A stretch of 64,000 bases of DNA from Sepioteuthis lessoniana (GCA_963585895.1 OY757921.1:86639177-86703176), one strand, 5' to 3'; numbered from the stretch's first letter, positions 33,985 to 43,739 are shown. Numbers and translations are program-made. The notes: generated by a model not told the origin, from the sequence alone.

Positions 33985-34180
33985 TTCAGTCAGTTTGGGC
34001 TGTAGAAGACGCCGAATGCATCTCTCAAAAGACTTAAGACTTCCACCCATACATTGTCCTGGGTATGACGGTGAGAGTCCATTTTTGGAGCTTTGGATAA
34101 ATTTCAGTGCCCCTTGCCAATATCCCGGGTCCACTGTGACGCAGTTTGGTAGTACCTGTTAAGTTCCCATCCATGGGTTA
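33985..34180 (+). repeat. SINE-like family C head fragment
   Basis: CAGTTTGGGCTGTAGAAGAC, CATTGTCCTGGGTATGA and CCCGGGTCCACTGTGAC match the C head. Flanks 33721-33984 and 34181-34635 are AT-rich and unrecognised. Confidence 0.7.
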
Positions 34181-34635
34181 ATTTGAACTATTTCATCACT
34201 TTTCTATGCTTGAAACCATTTAACTGTGTGCAAACAAATAAGCTCTATCCCTTTTTTTAAGTAGAGGAATTATATTATTGTTGCGTTCTGGTTAGTAAAC
34301 GCTTGTAATATTTAATATGGACAAACCATAATATTTGAGGAAATAGAGATATATTTTCAGGAAAAAGTATATACAATAGAGAGACTATTAGAAGATAAGA
34401 ACATTGGATTAGTGAATACAGAATAAAGATATAGTCCAATGATAGTATTGGCTTCCGTTATTACGGTAGCAAGTAAGGTGATCTAGTGCGATCTCCAGTC
34501 TCCAACGCTCTAATACTATTCCTATAAGAAGCTGCTCTTCACCTTCTATTCTGCCCAGGTATTAGTAGCTACTGCTATATATGGCAGATGGACTAGTTCA
34601 TTGTGTGGAAAAAGGTGGGTGATACCCAACAGTAA

Positions 34636-34939
34636 TGAATTGAATTACCATGACCAGAAAATCCGGCGAACGCTTGCGGGCGACATATGGAAACACTGGA
34701 CAGCTGTTTCGAACTTATAAGGATTCATCAGCAGTGTTATACCGTGATCTCCACCACAGGAAATCAAACCAGTGACCACAGAATGCAGATCCGAAATTCT
34801 ACCATTGAGCTGTCAGTTCACTTCGCACACAAGTGATGCCAAATCAAGTAGTGATGGTAATTGCGTGGCCAATTAACCTGAATGTCTTGCAAGTTACATC
34901 CGTACTAGCCGGATTTTCTGTTCATGGTAATCCAATTCA
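34636..34939 (-). mobile_element. HH1 element: terminal inverted repeats, tRNA-like head, hammerhead motif
   Basis: 304 bp. The ends are inverted copies over about 32 bp (ATTACCATGA, CAGAAAATCCGGC). On the minus strand a tRNA-like head has AGCTCAATGGTAGAAT (A box) and CTGGTTTGATTTCC (B box). It is followed by a hammerhead module at 34692-34738. A second copy in the opposite orientation lies at 35062-35762. No protein frame. It looks like a non-autonomous retroposon with a self-cleaving RNA, though the inverted ends are unusual for a SINE. Confidence 0.75.
34692..34738 (-). ncRNA. Hammerhead ribozyme motif, HH1 copy 1
   Basis: Minus strand in order: stem I AACACTG; core CTGATGA; stem II region; GAAA; then ACAGCTGT, which is self-complementary (stem III); cleavage triplet GTC; stem I partner CAGTGTT. 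Stem I pairs perfectly over 7 bp. Stem II (ATCC against GTTC) is poor in this copy. The loop-less palindromic stem III resembles published minimal hammerheads that cleave as dimers. Activity is therefore doubtful for this copy alone. Confidence 0.65.
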
Positions 34940-35242
34940 CAATATAATTCCTCTTCTTAAAGAAAATGTACATCTATATCCTTGCCTTTGAGGTCAAAAT
35001 GATTACGCAGATGCGTATTTCCAATCTCCTGGGAAGATGTGGCTCTGGAAATGACTGTGTACTCAGTGAAGAGTACAGATGTAACTTACAAGACCCAGTC
35101 AGGTTAATCAGCCACGCAATTACCATGACTAGTTGATTTGGCATCACTTGTGTGCGATGAGGACTGAGTGGTTCAGTGGTCGAGTTTCGGCTCTGTATTC
35201 AGCGGTCAATGGTTCAATTTCCAGTGGTGGAGATCACGATAT

Positions 35243-35704
35243 AACACTGCTGATGAGACTGAATAAGGTCGAAACAGCTGAGAATTAATTTATTTTTATT
35301 TTATTGTGGACTTTTTGTCCTCATCTTGGTAGTTTTTGTGTTGTTTCTTCTTTCACTACGTTTCGGCCAAATTTCACCTCTGGCCTTCTTCAGGTGATTT
35401 ACCGCGACCTTGGATAGGAATGCTGAGTCTTGTAACCGTATCCCCAGTAATTACTGCCTTCCATATTTGTACTGGGGATACGGTTACAAGACTCAGCATT
35501 CCTATCCGAGGTCGCGGTAATTCACCTGAAGAAGGCCAGAGGTGAAATTTGGCCGAAACGTAGTGAAAGAAGAAACAACACAAAAACTACTAAGATGAGG
35601 ACAAAAAGTCCGCAATAAAATTTAAAAAAATTAATTCTCAGATTAAGAAGCCTCATCTCAAAATGATTCCAATTAAAGACAAGTCGAAACAGCTGTCCAG
35701 TGTT
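35243..35704 (+). ncRNA. Hammerhead ribozyme motif, HH1 copy 2, interrupted
   Basis: AACACTG (35243-35249), CTGATGA, stem II GACT / GGTC with a GAATAA loop, GAAA and CAGCTG run to 35280. The foldback insert follows. The motif resumes with GTCGAAACAGCTG, GTC and CAGTGTT (35698-35704). Here stem II is well formed, better than in copy 1, but the module is broken. Confidence 0.65.
35281..35682. mobile_element. 402-bp foldback insertion, near-perfect palindrome
   Basis: Flanked by a 13-bp duplication GTCGAAACAGCTG (35268-35280 and 35683-35695). The palindrome spans 35278-35641: arms of 172 bp (35278-35449 and 35470-35641) differ at about seven positions, with a 20-nt loop. Each arm can be read as the same peptide on opposite strands (MCCFFFHYVSAKFHLWPSSG), an artefact of symmetry. 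The 41 bp from 35642 are outside the palindrome. An arm contains CCTGAAGAAGGCCAGAGG ... GGCCGAAACGTAG. Confidence 0.9.
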
Positions 35705-35930
35705 TCCGTATGTCGCACGTAAATGTTCACCGGATGTTCTGTTTATGGTAATTGTATTCACAAGCTCTATCTCATTTAAAAATAATGTTACCTTGAAACT
35801 ATTCTCTTAAAAACCAAACATAATAGATGTATAAGCAGCGTTTGGCATTAAATAACCATCAATGTTTGATATGCCATTAAACCAAATAACCTAACCAAAT
35901 CCTTATTTATAAGTATTCCATTCTACATTA

Positions 35931-36300
35931 TCATCATCATCATCATCATGTCGTGCCGCTAGCACGGATATCCCTGACCCTCTCCCGCCACTTCTCCCTA
36001 TCGTCCATCGCTTCTAGCAGGTCTTCAGGGCTACATCCCGTATCCTCACATAGCTGCTGAATGTATGTTCGATCTGGTCGTCCTGCTTTTGCCCGGCCAT
36101 ATGTGGGGGTCCAGAGGAGTACATCACTTATGAGCTCGTCTCTGCTTCTCCAGCAGTGTCCTGCATGTCTGGTTCGTCGAACTTGGATAGTTTTCATGAT
36201 GGGAGGCCGGTGGCCGTATAGTTGGTGCCTTGTGGGGTGTTGCTGTAAGGACTTGTTCAATATTGCTCGCAACATTTTTGTGTAATTGCCGTCTAGCTCC
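35931..36300 (-). pseudogene. RTE LINE 3' end
   Basis: (CAT)n tail at 35931-35950, then GTCGTGCCGCTAGCACGG. The minus-strand frame reads ELDGNYTKMLRAILNKS, RRTRHAGHCWRSRDELISD and GCSPEDLLEAMDDREKW. It is open for about 115 codons, among the least decayed 3' ends here. 5'-truncated at a (TA)n. Confidence 0.92.
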
Positions 36301-36317
36301 ATATATATATATATATA

Positions 36318-36458
36318 GTATCGATAATTACTTTGTGAGTCAGGAACTAACCTCATCAGGGTAACTAATCCCGAGTCGGAATTAGGTACCCTGATGAGCC
36401 TCTTAGGCGAAACTATAATAGGTTAGTTCCTGACTCACTGAGTAATTATCGGTACTAT
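36318..36458. repeat. Nested palindrome with hammerhead-like core in one arm
   Basis: Outer arms GATAATTACTTTGTGAGTC / GACTCACTGAGTAATTATC with AGGAACTAACC / GGTTAGTTCCT. Inner arms CATCAGGGTAACTAAT / ATTAGGTACCCTGATG. The right side carries an extra 23 bp (CCTCTTAGGCGAAACTATAA...) so that it reads CTGATGA, GCC...GGC, GAAA. This is a hammerhead-like order with imperfect stem I. Adjacent to (TA)n at 36299-36317. Confidence 0.6.
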
Positions 36459-36679
36459 TTTGCTCTACTCAGTATTGAGCGCTTTTTGCATTGTAGCTTG
36501 GCAGTCCGAATGGTGTTTTTTTTTCTTTTGACCAACCAATTGCGTGTCTTGATTTTTTTCAATTGGTATGACAAGGTTGGCCTTTTCTTTTTTATTTTCC
36601 AATATATAATTTTCTCCCCGGGACAGTGATTCGTTGTATATTTTCATCTTCAAATCACTTGCCGTTTTTTTTTTTTTTT

Positions 36680-36922
36680 TGGTTTGGTTTGGTTTGGTTT
36701 CTTTGTTAAATGGCATTTCAACCTTCGTTGATTATTGAATGCCAAAGCGATTTCCCTAGAAGAACAGTAGTGGTACTATTTAACCCATAGCTGGGAGGAT
36801 AATGAGGTTCATACCAAGGGAATTCGCCCGAAAATGAAAGTAATAGTGCGACTGGAGTACGAACTCGCTTATTACGATTCTGCAGTCCATCGCTTTAACC
36901 ATTACACCACGAGGACATCCCC
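36680..36922 (-). repeat. SINE family D, copy 5
   Basis: Minus-strand full copy: GGTTTGGTTTGGTTTC tail, ATTGAATGCCAAAGCG, core AACCCATAGCTGGGAGGAT, head ACCATTACACCACGAGGAC. Confidence 0.9.
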
Positions 36923-36956
36923 CGGGTTTTGTTTTTACCGTAAGGGCTATTATTTA

Positions 36957-36959
36957 ATA

Positions 36960-37014
<55 letters not shown>

Positions 37015-37040
37015 TTGTGTGTGTGTGTGTGTGTGTGTCT
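36957..37040. repeat. Compound (TA)n(TG)n microsatellite
   Basis: TA run followed by interrupted TG run. Confidence 0.97.
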
Positions 37041-37127
37041 GTGCATGTGCGTGCATGTACGGAGAGAGACTGAGAGAGAAGTTTATGCGATCTTACAGAA
37101 GTATTTATAAAAGCTGCTATATTTCTA

Positions 37128-37350
37128 AGACTTAATGATTAAAATGCAGGATTATGAAACCGTTATAAGTGAGTTCGAACTCCAGTCGCGCCATTGCGTT
37201 CTTTTACGGACATATACCCTTGAAAAGTCTTGAACCCCCTTATCCTCCCAGCAATTATTCAAATAAACTGGTCTTCTACAACGATATGTCTGGCACAAGG
37301 TTACCCACGAAAGTGGACATGCCATTCAACAAAGAAACCAAACCAAACAA
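37128..37350 (+). repeat. SINE family D, copy 6
   Basis: Head TTAATGATTAAAATGCAGG and GAGTTCGAACTCCAG, core CTTATCCTCCCAGC, tail GACATGCCATTCAACAAAG and AACCAAACC. Confidence 0.85.
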
Positions 37351-37391
37351 AATCTGTACGTCCAAACCTTTCTTTTTACATTGTGCTTGTA

Positions 37392-37492
37392 TTCATCTGT
37401 TCAATATTTGATTAAAAGTTGATGAGAAAAAGGCATACGTTTCCAATGCGTCGCCCCGAAGCTTTCTCGAACGACGTATGCAATGTCCAACT
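37392..37492 (-). repeat. Repeat F, inverted relative to 33288
   Basis: Reverse complement of 33288-33392 at about 95 percent, including GCATACGTTTCCAATGC and AAGCTTTCTCGAACG. The following 37493-37945 is unrecognised, with a (TA)n at 37865-37912. Confidence 0.85.
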
Positions 37493-37863
37493 TAAGACCC
37501 CACGACGCGAAAGAAAGCAGTAAAAAGGCCTAAGCGATTAACACGACACTATCTTCCTCAACAACAGCGTCAAAATGGCGACTTTTCGTCTCCGAGGAAG
37601 GAAGAGCTCTGCACGTGATCAAATTTGAAAACGTCGGATGTCCGTTCATGGCTGAGCTTAAGAAGGAAGACATTCGATGTTTTTGTTTTTCTTGAGTCTT
37701 TTCTTTGTGTGATTTTTTTCTAATGCGGAGATATGGAAAATAATATTTAAAAAAAACACGATGTTTTAATTGACATCATATTTCAAATGGAATATCTTGA
37801 AACAGACGAAAATAGCAACAGAAAGTCTTAGCGAAGCAGATTCTAATACAATGTAATGTAATG

Positions 37864-37913
<50 letters not shown>

Positions 37914-38975
37914 GTGTATATATGAATTATGAACATATCTTCTTTTTTTTCACACCAGTGTTGGCTGATTGCCCTTTAATGAGGTAAAAGTGACAGCAAG
38001 TCTCCACTGGTGTCCAGGATTCTTCTGGGTATTTTAGCTGATCTTAATAGATGGTCTCGATTCTTGTAAAGATTTCCGATTCCTACAGTCTTTCATCTGA
38101 ACCTTTTGGAACCGTTCAAATCGCAGTCGCCCTTTTGTTCTACAGCTTTCTTTAAATTCTCTTTCAATGTTCACGTATTGTTTTTGGTTTTTTTTTTTTT
38201 GTTTTTTTCGCTTTTTTTATTCTTATTCTGTGGTCCGTTTGAACGGCGAAATCTACAATTCGGGAAGTTCTACCATTTTTTATTTTTATCTTCAGCTGAT
38301 CCATTTGTATATAAAAATTCCAGAGAATTTAATGCGTCTCATTCTCATGGACTGATTATTATCATTTCCAGCGAGTTTTTCACACCAGCGTTAGGTGATG
38401 ATATGAGTAAGAGCAAATCTCCTCAGGAGTCCAGGAACCTTCCATATACTCTGACAAATCTTAACAATATTGAAGGGCCCTATCCAAGGCTATGGGAAGT
38501 GTTCCGAATGCTTCAATTACAATTGGTGTCACAATTACTCTCATGGTCATCACTGTTTTTTACCGCTCACTTTTCATTTTCTTTGATTTTTACCCCGGGG
38601 TCCAATGGGACGGTAAAATACACAAGATGGCAAGTTTTCTGTTTTTCCTTAATAGTCAATCAGTCTTGTATTTTAGCTGGAATTCAGTGACCTGTTTGTA
38701 TCTCAAAATCCCAAATAATTTTGTGCGTTTTATTCTCCCGGACAGATTCTGATTTGTACATATACCATTTGGTAGTATGGTCTAATTGTAATGTCGTGCA
38801 CAATTCTCAGTGGATCATCTTCCCACCCAGTCATGTCTACTCTTATACTCCCTTTGCGCTTGGTGGCTAGGTTTGTGATTTATGGTTTCGTCTTTATCAC
38901 CACAGAAGCTAAAATTGCTATTTTTTGTGTCCTATTCATTTTCTTTTATATAATTCGTCTTTATGGCATTGTTTG

Positions 38976-39212
38976 GTTTGGTTTGGTTTCTTTGTTTAAT
39001 GGCATATCAAACTTTGTAGGTTATTTAATGCCAAAGCCATTCTCCAAGAAGAACAGTAGTGGTACTATTCAACCCATAGCTGGGAGGATAAGGAGGGTTC
39101 ATACCTTTCCCAAGGATATTTGCCCGAAAGTGAACGTGACTAGAGTACGAACTCGCTTACTACGATTCTGCAGTCCATCGCTGTAACCATTATACCACGA
39201 GGACACCACCCC
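38976..39212 (-). repeat. SINE family D, copy 7
   Basis: Minus-strand full copy (GTTTGGTTTCTTTGTTTAATG to CATTATACCACGAGGACACC). Flanked by ATGGCATTGTTTG (38963-38975 and 39213-39225), a 13-bp target duplication in the host LINE. Confidence 0.93.
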
Positions 39213-39514
39213 ATGGCATTGTTTGTGAAGCTGTCAGAAGAGATTAAGTTTCTCTCATGAAGTTTCTTTTCCGTAGCCATGTCCAGGTCTTCTGGTTAGA
39301 GATTTTACCAATTTGTTGTTTAACATATCCGTACAGTTGTTTCCTTTCACTTCCCGTTTATGTTTCTTACGTATTGTACTTCTCTTTGTACTCAGTGATG
39401 AAACTAAGTAATTAGTCTTTCTTTGCTCTTTTTAATGTTCTTTCGTGTCCCCGTATTGATTCATTGACGCTATCTTCAATGCAGGCGAATCCTCTTTCTT
39501 CTTCTTTTCTTGAT

Positions 39515-39985
39515 AAATATCATCATTATCATCTAACGCTGCCAACACGGATCTTCCTGGCCCTCTCCGCCATCCGTCTCTATCGTCCATCGCTCTCGGA
39601 AGGTCTTCAAGGCTACTTTCTGTATCGGCACAGAGCTGTTGTATGTAGGTTCTAGCTAGTCGTTCTACCTTTGCTCGTCCATGTGAAGCGGTCCACAGGA
39701 GTATATTGCTTATGAGTTCGTCCTTACTTCTCCAGCAGTCGCCCGCATATCTGGTTTGTCTAGATTTGATAGTCTTTGTGATGGGTGGTAGGTGGCCGTA
39801 CAGCAGCTGTTTTTGTGGTGTGTTTCCTTCTGGACTTGTTCAATATTCCTCGCAGCATTCTTGTCTAATTGCCGTCAAGCTTTTTTTTTTCCATACGTTT
39901 AGTTATCGTCCATGTAGTACATCCATATAGCAATATCGACACGACCGCTGTTTTGAAAAAAAAAAGGCGTTTTATTTTCAGATGC
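39515..39985 (-). pseudogene. RTE LINE 3' end inserted in R2-type LINE
   Basis: ATCATCATTATCATC tail, then CTAACGCTGCCAACACGG. The coding end extends to CATACGTTTAGTTATCGTCCATG and CACGACCGCTGTTTTG. More diverged than other RTE fragments. Host LINE sequence continues on both sides. Confidence 0.85.
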
Positions 39986-40594
39986 AAAGCCTTTTTCATC
40001 GATATCGTTTTTTTTTTTTTTCTTTTTTGCCTTCTGATTTCTTCCTTTTGTTAATTTCCAAGTAATTTCAGGACAAGTGAGACAACCCATATGATTATCC
40101 ATTCGATGAGATTCCTGCTACAATGCTTAGTTTTGAGAAGCTTTCTTGTTCGTCTGAGATATTATTTTGTTATTTTTTCCTTCAACTCCACTTGTTTGAT
40201 GGTGTTCACTTCCAATATTCCCAAGTATTTGTAATTTTGCTTCTTTTTTTTTTTTTTTTTTTGAGTGTTCTGATTCTTTTTGAACTTGGCAACTTCATTC
40301 CTTCTAATATTTGTCTTTTCCCACTGTTCATTATTTGCACGGCACAATTTTCTATGCCGAATTCTAATATATTGATTATATATATATACATATTGTTTGC
40401 ATTAGAGTTTCCAATACTTTTTCATTTTTTGTGAGCAGATTTGTATTGTCATAATTATTATTATTATCATCATCATTATTTTTTCTCCTTGACAATAAGT
40501 CACTTTAGAACTAATACCCTTGGGAAAGGTATGGACCCACTTATAACCTCCCGCAGCCATTGGGTAAATGCATATCTGTATGTAACTATATATA

Positions 40595-40870
40595 TATAGA
40601 GTACAATTTAATGGAGACTCAAACTCGGTTAGGTAGTCATAATAAATTTATTTCGGCGGAGAATATTCCTATACTCTCCGTCTCGTCAGATGACTATTTA
40701 CATGCTTCTCTTGATGTCGAAGAGTAGCAAATGTGGAGTTACAGTTCCTAGGGAACTAACAATAGCCAAACATTGAGCACTCTCATAGATTTATATGATT
40801 TTCCTCATATATTCTATGTAAAGAATAATCCACACCCACTGTCTTTGGACGCTGACTGGATATCAATATA
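40595..40870 (-). repeat. HH3 element with hammerhead motif
   Basis: Non-coding segment between (TA)n tracts at about 40585 and 40866-40888. It contains a complete hammerhead module (40634-40696). I could not identify a tRNA-like head or the exact ends. Only one copy is present in the window. Confidence 0.6.
40634..40696 (-). ncRNA. Hammerhead ribozyme motif, HH3
   Basis: Minus strand in order: stem I TAGTCAT (40690-40696), core CTGACGA, stem II CGGAGA ... TCTCCG (6 bp, 12-nt loop, inside a G-C closing pair with one A.C mismatch), GAAA, stem III ATAAATTTAT (self-complementary, no loop), T at the cleavage position, stem I partner ATGACTA (40634-40640). All invariant core bases fit the CUGANGA / GAAA consensus and stem I is perfect over 7 bp. 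The loop-less stem III suggests cleavage in dimeric or concatemeric RNA. Confidence 0.8.
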
Positions 40871-40944
40871 TATATATATATATATATAAACACGTATACA
40901 CATGTATATATATTTATGTGTGTATATGTGTGTGCGTTCAAATT

Positions 40945-40975
40945 TCTTGTCATTTTAAGTACCCCGTAGATTTAA

Positions 40976-41040
<65 letters not shown>

Positions 41041-41780
41041 TTGAGAGAGAAAGAGGTTATATGAATAAAATGAAAGGAGACTCCCCCATATTGCGGAGGC
41101 TAACATGCTGCACTGAGAGGTCATCGTAAGAAAGTTCAAACACCACTCACATTATTGCATTCACTTTTGGACTAATACCCTTCCGAAAGGCATAAGCCCT
41201 CATAGCCATCAGCTACAGGTTAAATGCTACCATTACTGTTGTTCTACAAGGATGGCTTTGACATTAAATAGCCCACAAAGTCTGAAATGCCATTAAAGAA
41301 AGTAACCAAACCAAACTAAAAAATATACTGGGAAGAAAATCTATCGTTTTTTTTTCTCCTGTTGTTTTCTTGGGCAACTGTGCAGTGCTAGCCACATTCC
41401 TCACCTGTTTTTTTAAATTTCGAGTTTTTCCTTCTCCTATACCAGTTGCTTCTTGTCATTTTAAGTACGACTTAAATTTAATGAATATATATATGTGTGT
41501 GTATGTGTATTTGAGAGAGAGAAAGAGGTTACATGAATAAGAATGATCTTCTAATCACTTCTATTGGGAAAGGAGACTCACCCATATTGCAGAAGCTAAC
41601 ATACTGGACTGTGAGGTCATAATAAGAAAGTTCAAACTCTACTCACATTGTTGCATTCACTTTTGGATTAATACCCTTCAGAAAGGCATGAACCCTCATA
41701 GCCATCAGCTACAGGTTAAATGCTACCATTACTGTTCTTCTACAAGAATGGCTTTGGCATTAAATACCCCTATTATTATT
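40945..41780 (+). repeat. Duplicated segment, each unit with a SINE D
   Basis: 40945-41320 and 41452-41780 share CTTGTCATTTTAAGTAC, a (TA)n or (TG)n, TATTTGAGAGAGAAAGAGG and a SINE D-like copy (41100-41310 and 41583-41772, GCTAACAT...CTG head, TACAGGTTAAATGCTACC core). The SINE heads are diverged. Confidence 0.88.
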
Positions 41781-41807
41781 ATTATCATTATTAGTATTAT
41801 TCCTTAA

Positions 41808-42330
41808 GATTTTTTCACATCAGCGTAGGCTGATAGTCTTTCACTGGAATCTGAAAGACAAGTCACCTCAAGTCTCCAGGACTCTTCGCAGTATTCTAGC
41901 TGATCTCAGCAATGCTTTAGTTTGGATTGTCTTCACTCGTTTTCTTATTTTCAAGTCTTCCGATCCCTCTGCTAGAGAAGCAGGGACGAACTTATAAGAG
42001 ATGTACTCTTATGGACCCCCACATATGGCCGGGCAAAAGCAGGACGACCAGCACGAACATACATTCAGCAGCTATGTGAGGATACGGGATGCTGTCCTGA
42101 AGACCTACCTAGGGCGATGAACGATAGGGAGGAGTGGCGAGAGAGGGTCAGGGATATCCGTGCTACCAGCGCGATATGATGATGATGATGACAAAGAGCA
42201 CCAATAACAATTGGTATAACCGTCACTTTCATGTTCCTCAGTTTTTCCTGATCCCAAGCAAGGTCCAGATACTTATCTTTATTTTCGTTTTCTTTCAACT
42301 TTACTCTTTTCTTTTACGTTTCTTATGTAC
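41808..42330 (-). pseudogene. R2-type LINE tail, interrupted by RTE
   Basis: CACATCAGCGTAGGCTGATAG to CAAGTCTTCCGATCCC, then an RTE fragment (41976-42191). It then resumes AAGAGCACCAATAACAATTGG to TTTCTTTCAACTTTACTC. The minus-strand frame keeps YLDLAWDQEKLRNMKVTVIP. Confidence 0.88.
41976..42191 (+). pseudogene. RTE LINE 3' end, plus strand
   Basis: AGAGAAGCAGGGACGAAC to the (GAT)n tail at 42177-42191. Encodes GRAKAGRPARTYIQQLCEDTG and REEWRERVRDIRAT without a stop before the final codons. No clear target duplication was seen. Confidence 0.9.
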
Positions 42331-42334
42331 CCCT

Positions 42335-42705
42335 TAAGAGTTTTTCACACCAGCGTTAGCCAATGGTTTCTCACTGGAGTTTTGAAGGAGATAGCAAGTC
42401 TCCAAAATCTTCTCAGTATTTTGGTCTATCTTAATGCTGTAGTTTGGATGATCTCCATTCATTCTCTTTTTTCCAAGTCCTCAAGTCTCTGTAGCAGTCC
42501 TTTGATGAATTTACCTAGAGCACCAATTACAATTGGTATCACTGTCACTTTCCAGTTCCACAGATTTTTTTAATACTTTCTCTTTGTTTTCTTTCAATTT
42601 TACTCTAAAGTCAACAGGAAAAGCAAAGTTCACAATGCAGCAACGTCTCTCTGTTGTTGTCTGGTCTGGTCGTCTGGCCGAGATTAGGTGATCCGTTTGT
42701 AATTA
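42335..42705 (-). pseudogene. R2-type LINE tail, second in array
   Basis: CACACCAGCGTTAGCC, AGAGCACCAATTACAATTGG, TTTCAATTTTACTCT, ending CGTCTGGCCGAGATTAGG, which is the HLISARRP part of the RLE domain. Confidence 0.85.
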
Positions 42706-42774
42706 TTATTATTATAATCATTATTATTATTGTAGGTGTTGTTTTTGTTGTTGTTATAATTATTTCGCTTCTTG

Positions 42775-43110
42775 CGTGTTTTTCACACTTGTTTTGATTG
42801 GTAGTCTTTCACTAGACTCGGATTAACGGTATGTTAATTAAAGTCCTCTAGACTTTTCTGAGCATTCCAAATTGTTATCGGTATGGTTGCGTTCTTTAAT
42901 TGATTTCAAATTCTTCCATTGGATAATATCAACTTATCCTCTAATTACAAGATTTTCAAATTTCTTTTCCAGGTTCTTCATGAGTGTTCCAAATTCCAAG
43001 CTATGATTGGTATCCCTGACACCTCGATTCTCACAGCTTTTCCTATTCTCTTGCAAGGTCCAGGTATTTTCTCAGCCTTCTTTCACTTTCAATGTGTTCG
43101 ACTGTAAAAA
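42775..43110 (-). pseudogene. R2-type LINE tail, third in array, diverged
   Basis: TTTTTCACACTTGTTTTGATTG, GGTAGTCTTTCACTAGACTC and GGTCCAGGTATTTTCTCAGC follow the same order as the previous two tails. Strongly diverged. Confidence 0.7.
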
Positions 43111-43433
43111 AAAAGACGAAAACGATTTTATATCTACTCTGCCACAATAGAATCGAGCTCTTTTCATGCATCTTTTTCTTATTTGCATTTCTTCTATCGT
43201 ATATATATATATATATATATATAGTTGTTATGACGAGAGACAACAAAGTTTTCTGAAAATTTTTTTTTGAAACAGTTTGGCGTACAATTAACGAATGATA
43301 CACTTTTTATCTGTGGATATGTATTGATACAAAAAGAAATAAGCCGCTGCTTTAGAGAATGAAAAAGAATGAAACGTGACTATTGCCTCTGCTAGTGAGT
43401 TGTTTAAAGGTAGACACAGAGATAAAAACAAAT

Positions 43434-43436
<3 letters not shown>

Positions 43437-43478
<42 letters not shown>

Positions 43479-43526
43479 TTGATTATAATCGTTAGATAGA
43501 TTGATTGATAGAATAAATTGGAACAG

Positions 43527-43584
<58 letters not shown>
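43437..43584. repeat. (TA)n, (GATA)-like and (TA)n(GT)n runs
   Basis: TA at 43437-43476, TTAGATAGATTGATTGATAG, then TA 43532-43558 and GT 43559-43584. Another TA run lies at 43199-43222. Confidence 0.95.
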
Positions 43585-43589
<5 letters not shown>

Positions 43590-43611
43590 AGTGAATTTTT
43601 AATTTTTTCGA

Positions 43612-43739
43612 TTCTTACACATGGACGTAACAGTGTTTCCCGCCCAACAAGAAATTACCTACATCGGCTCTGCTCAGATACCGGTTTTTTTTTTAAACTT
43701 GTCAGGAGCGAAAGAGAATAGGAACGAATGGAGAGAGCC

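Larger units (their letters stand above)
35062..35762 (+). mobile_element. HH1 element, copy 2, split by foldback insertion
   Basis: Begins GAGTACAGATGTAACTTACAAG. The tRNA-like head has ACTGAGTGGTTCAGTGG (A box) and ATGGTTCAATTTCC (B box), followed by hammerhead halves. It ends CACCGGATGTTCTGTTTATGG then TAATTGTATTCAC. Without the 402-bp insert at 35281-35682 it is 299 bp, matching copy 1. The 5' inverted end seen in copy 1 is missing. Confidence 0.75.
37950..40385 (-). pseudogene. R2-type LINE (second family), minus-strand copy with two insertions
   Basis: Read on the minus strand from 40385: FGIENCAVQIMNSGKRQILEG and ITNTWEYW (late RT). Then, beyond the RTE insertion, ...GFACIEDSVN (around 39480) and QKTWTWLRKRN. 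Beyond SINE D7 comes SFCGDKDETINH (zinc knuckle start) and YKSRHDWVGR. Tail parts with CACACCAGCGTTAGG (38382) and a further old tail at 37950-38250 complete it. Frameshifted in many places. Same family as 23825-25480. Confidence 0.8.

Noticed and set aside
35336-35583. Identical 69-codon proteins on both strands
   Set aside because: A consequence of the near-perfect palindrome, not a conserved gene.
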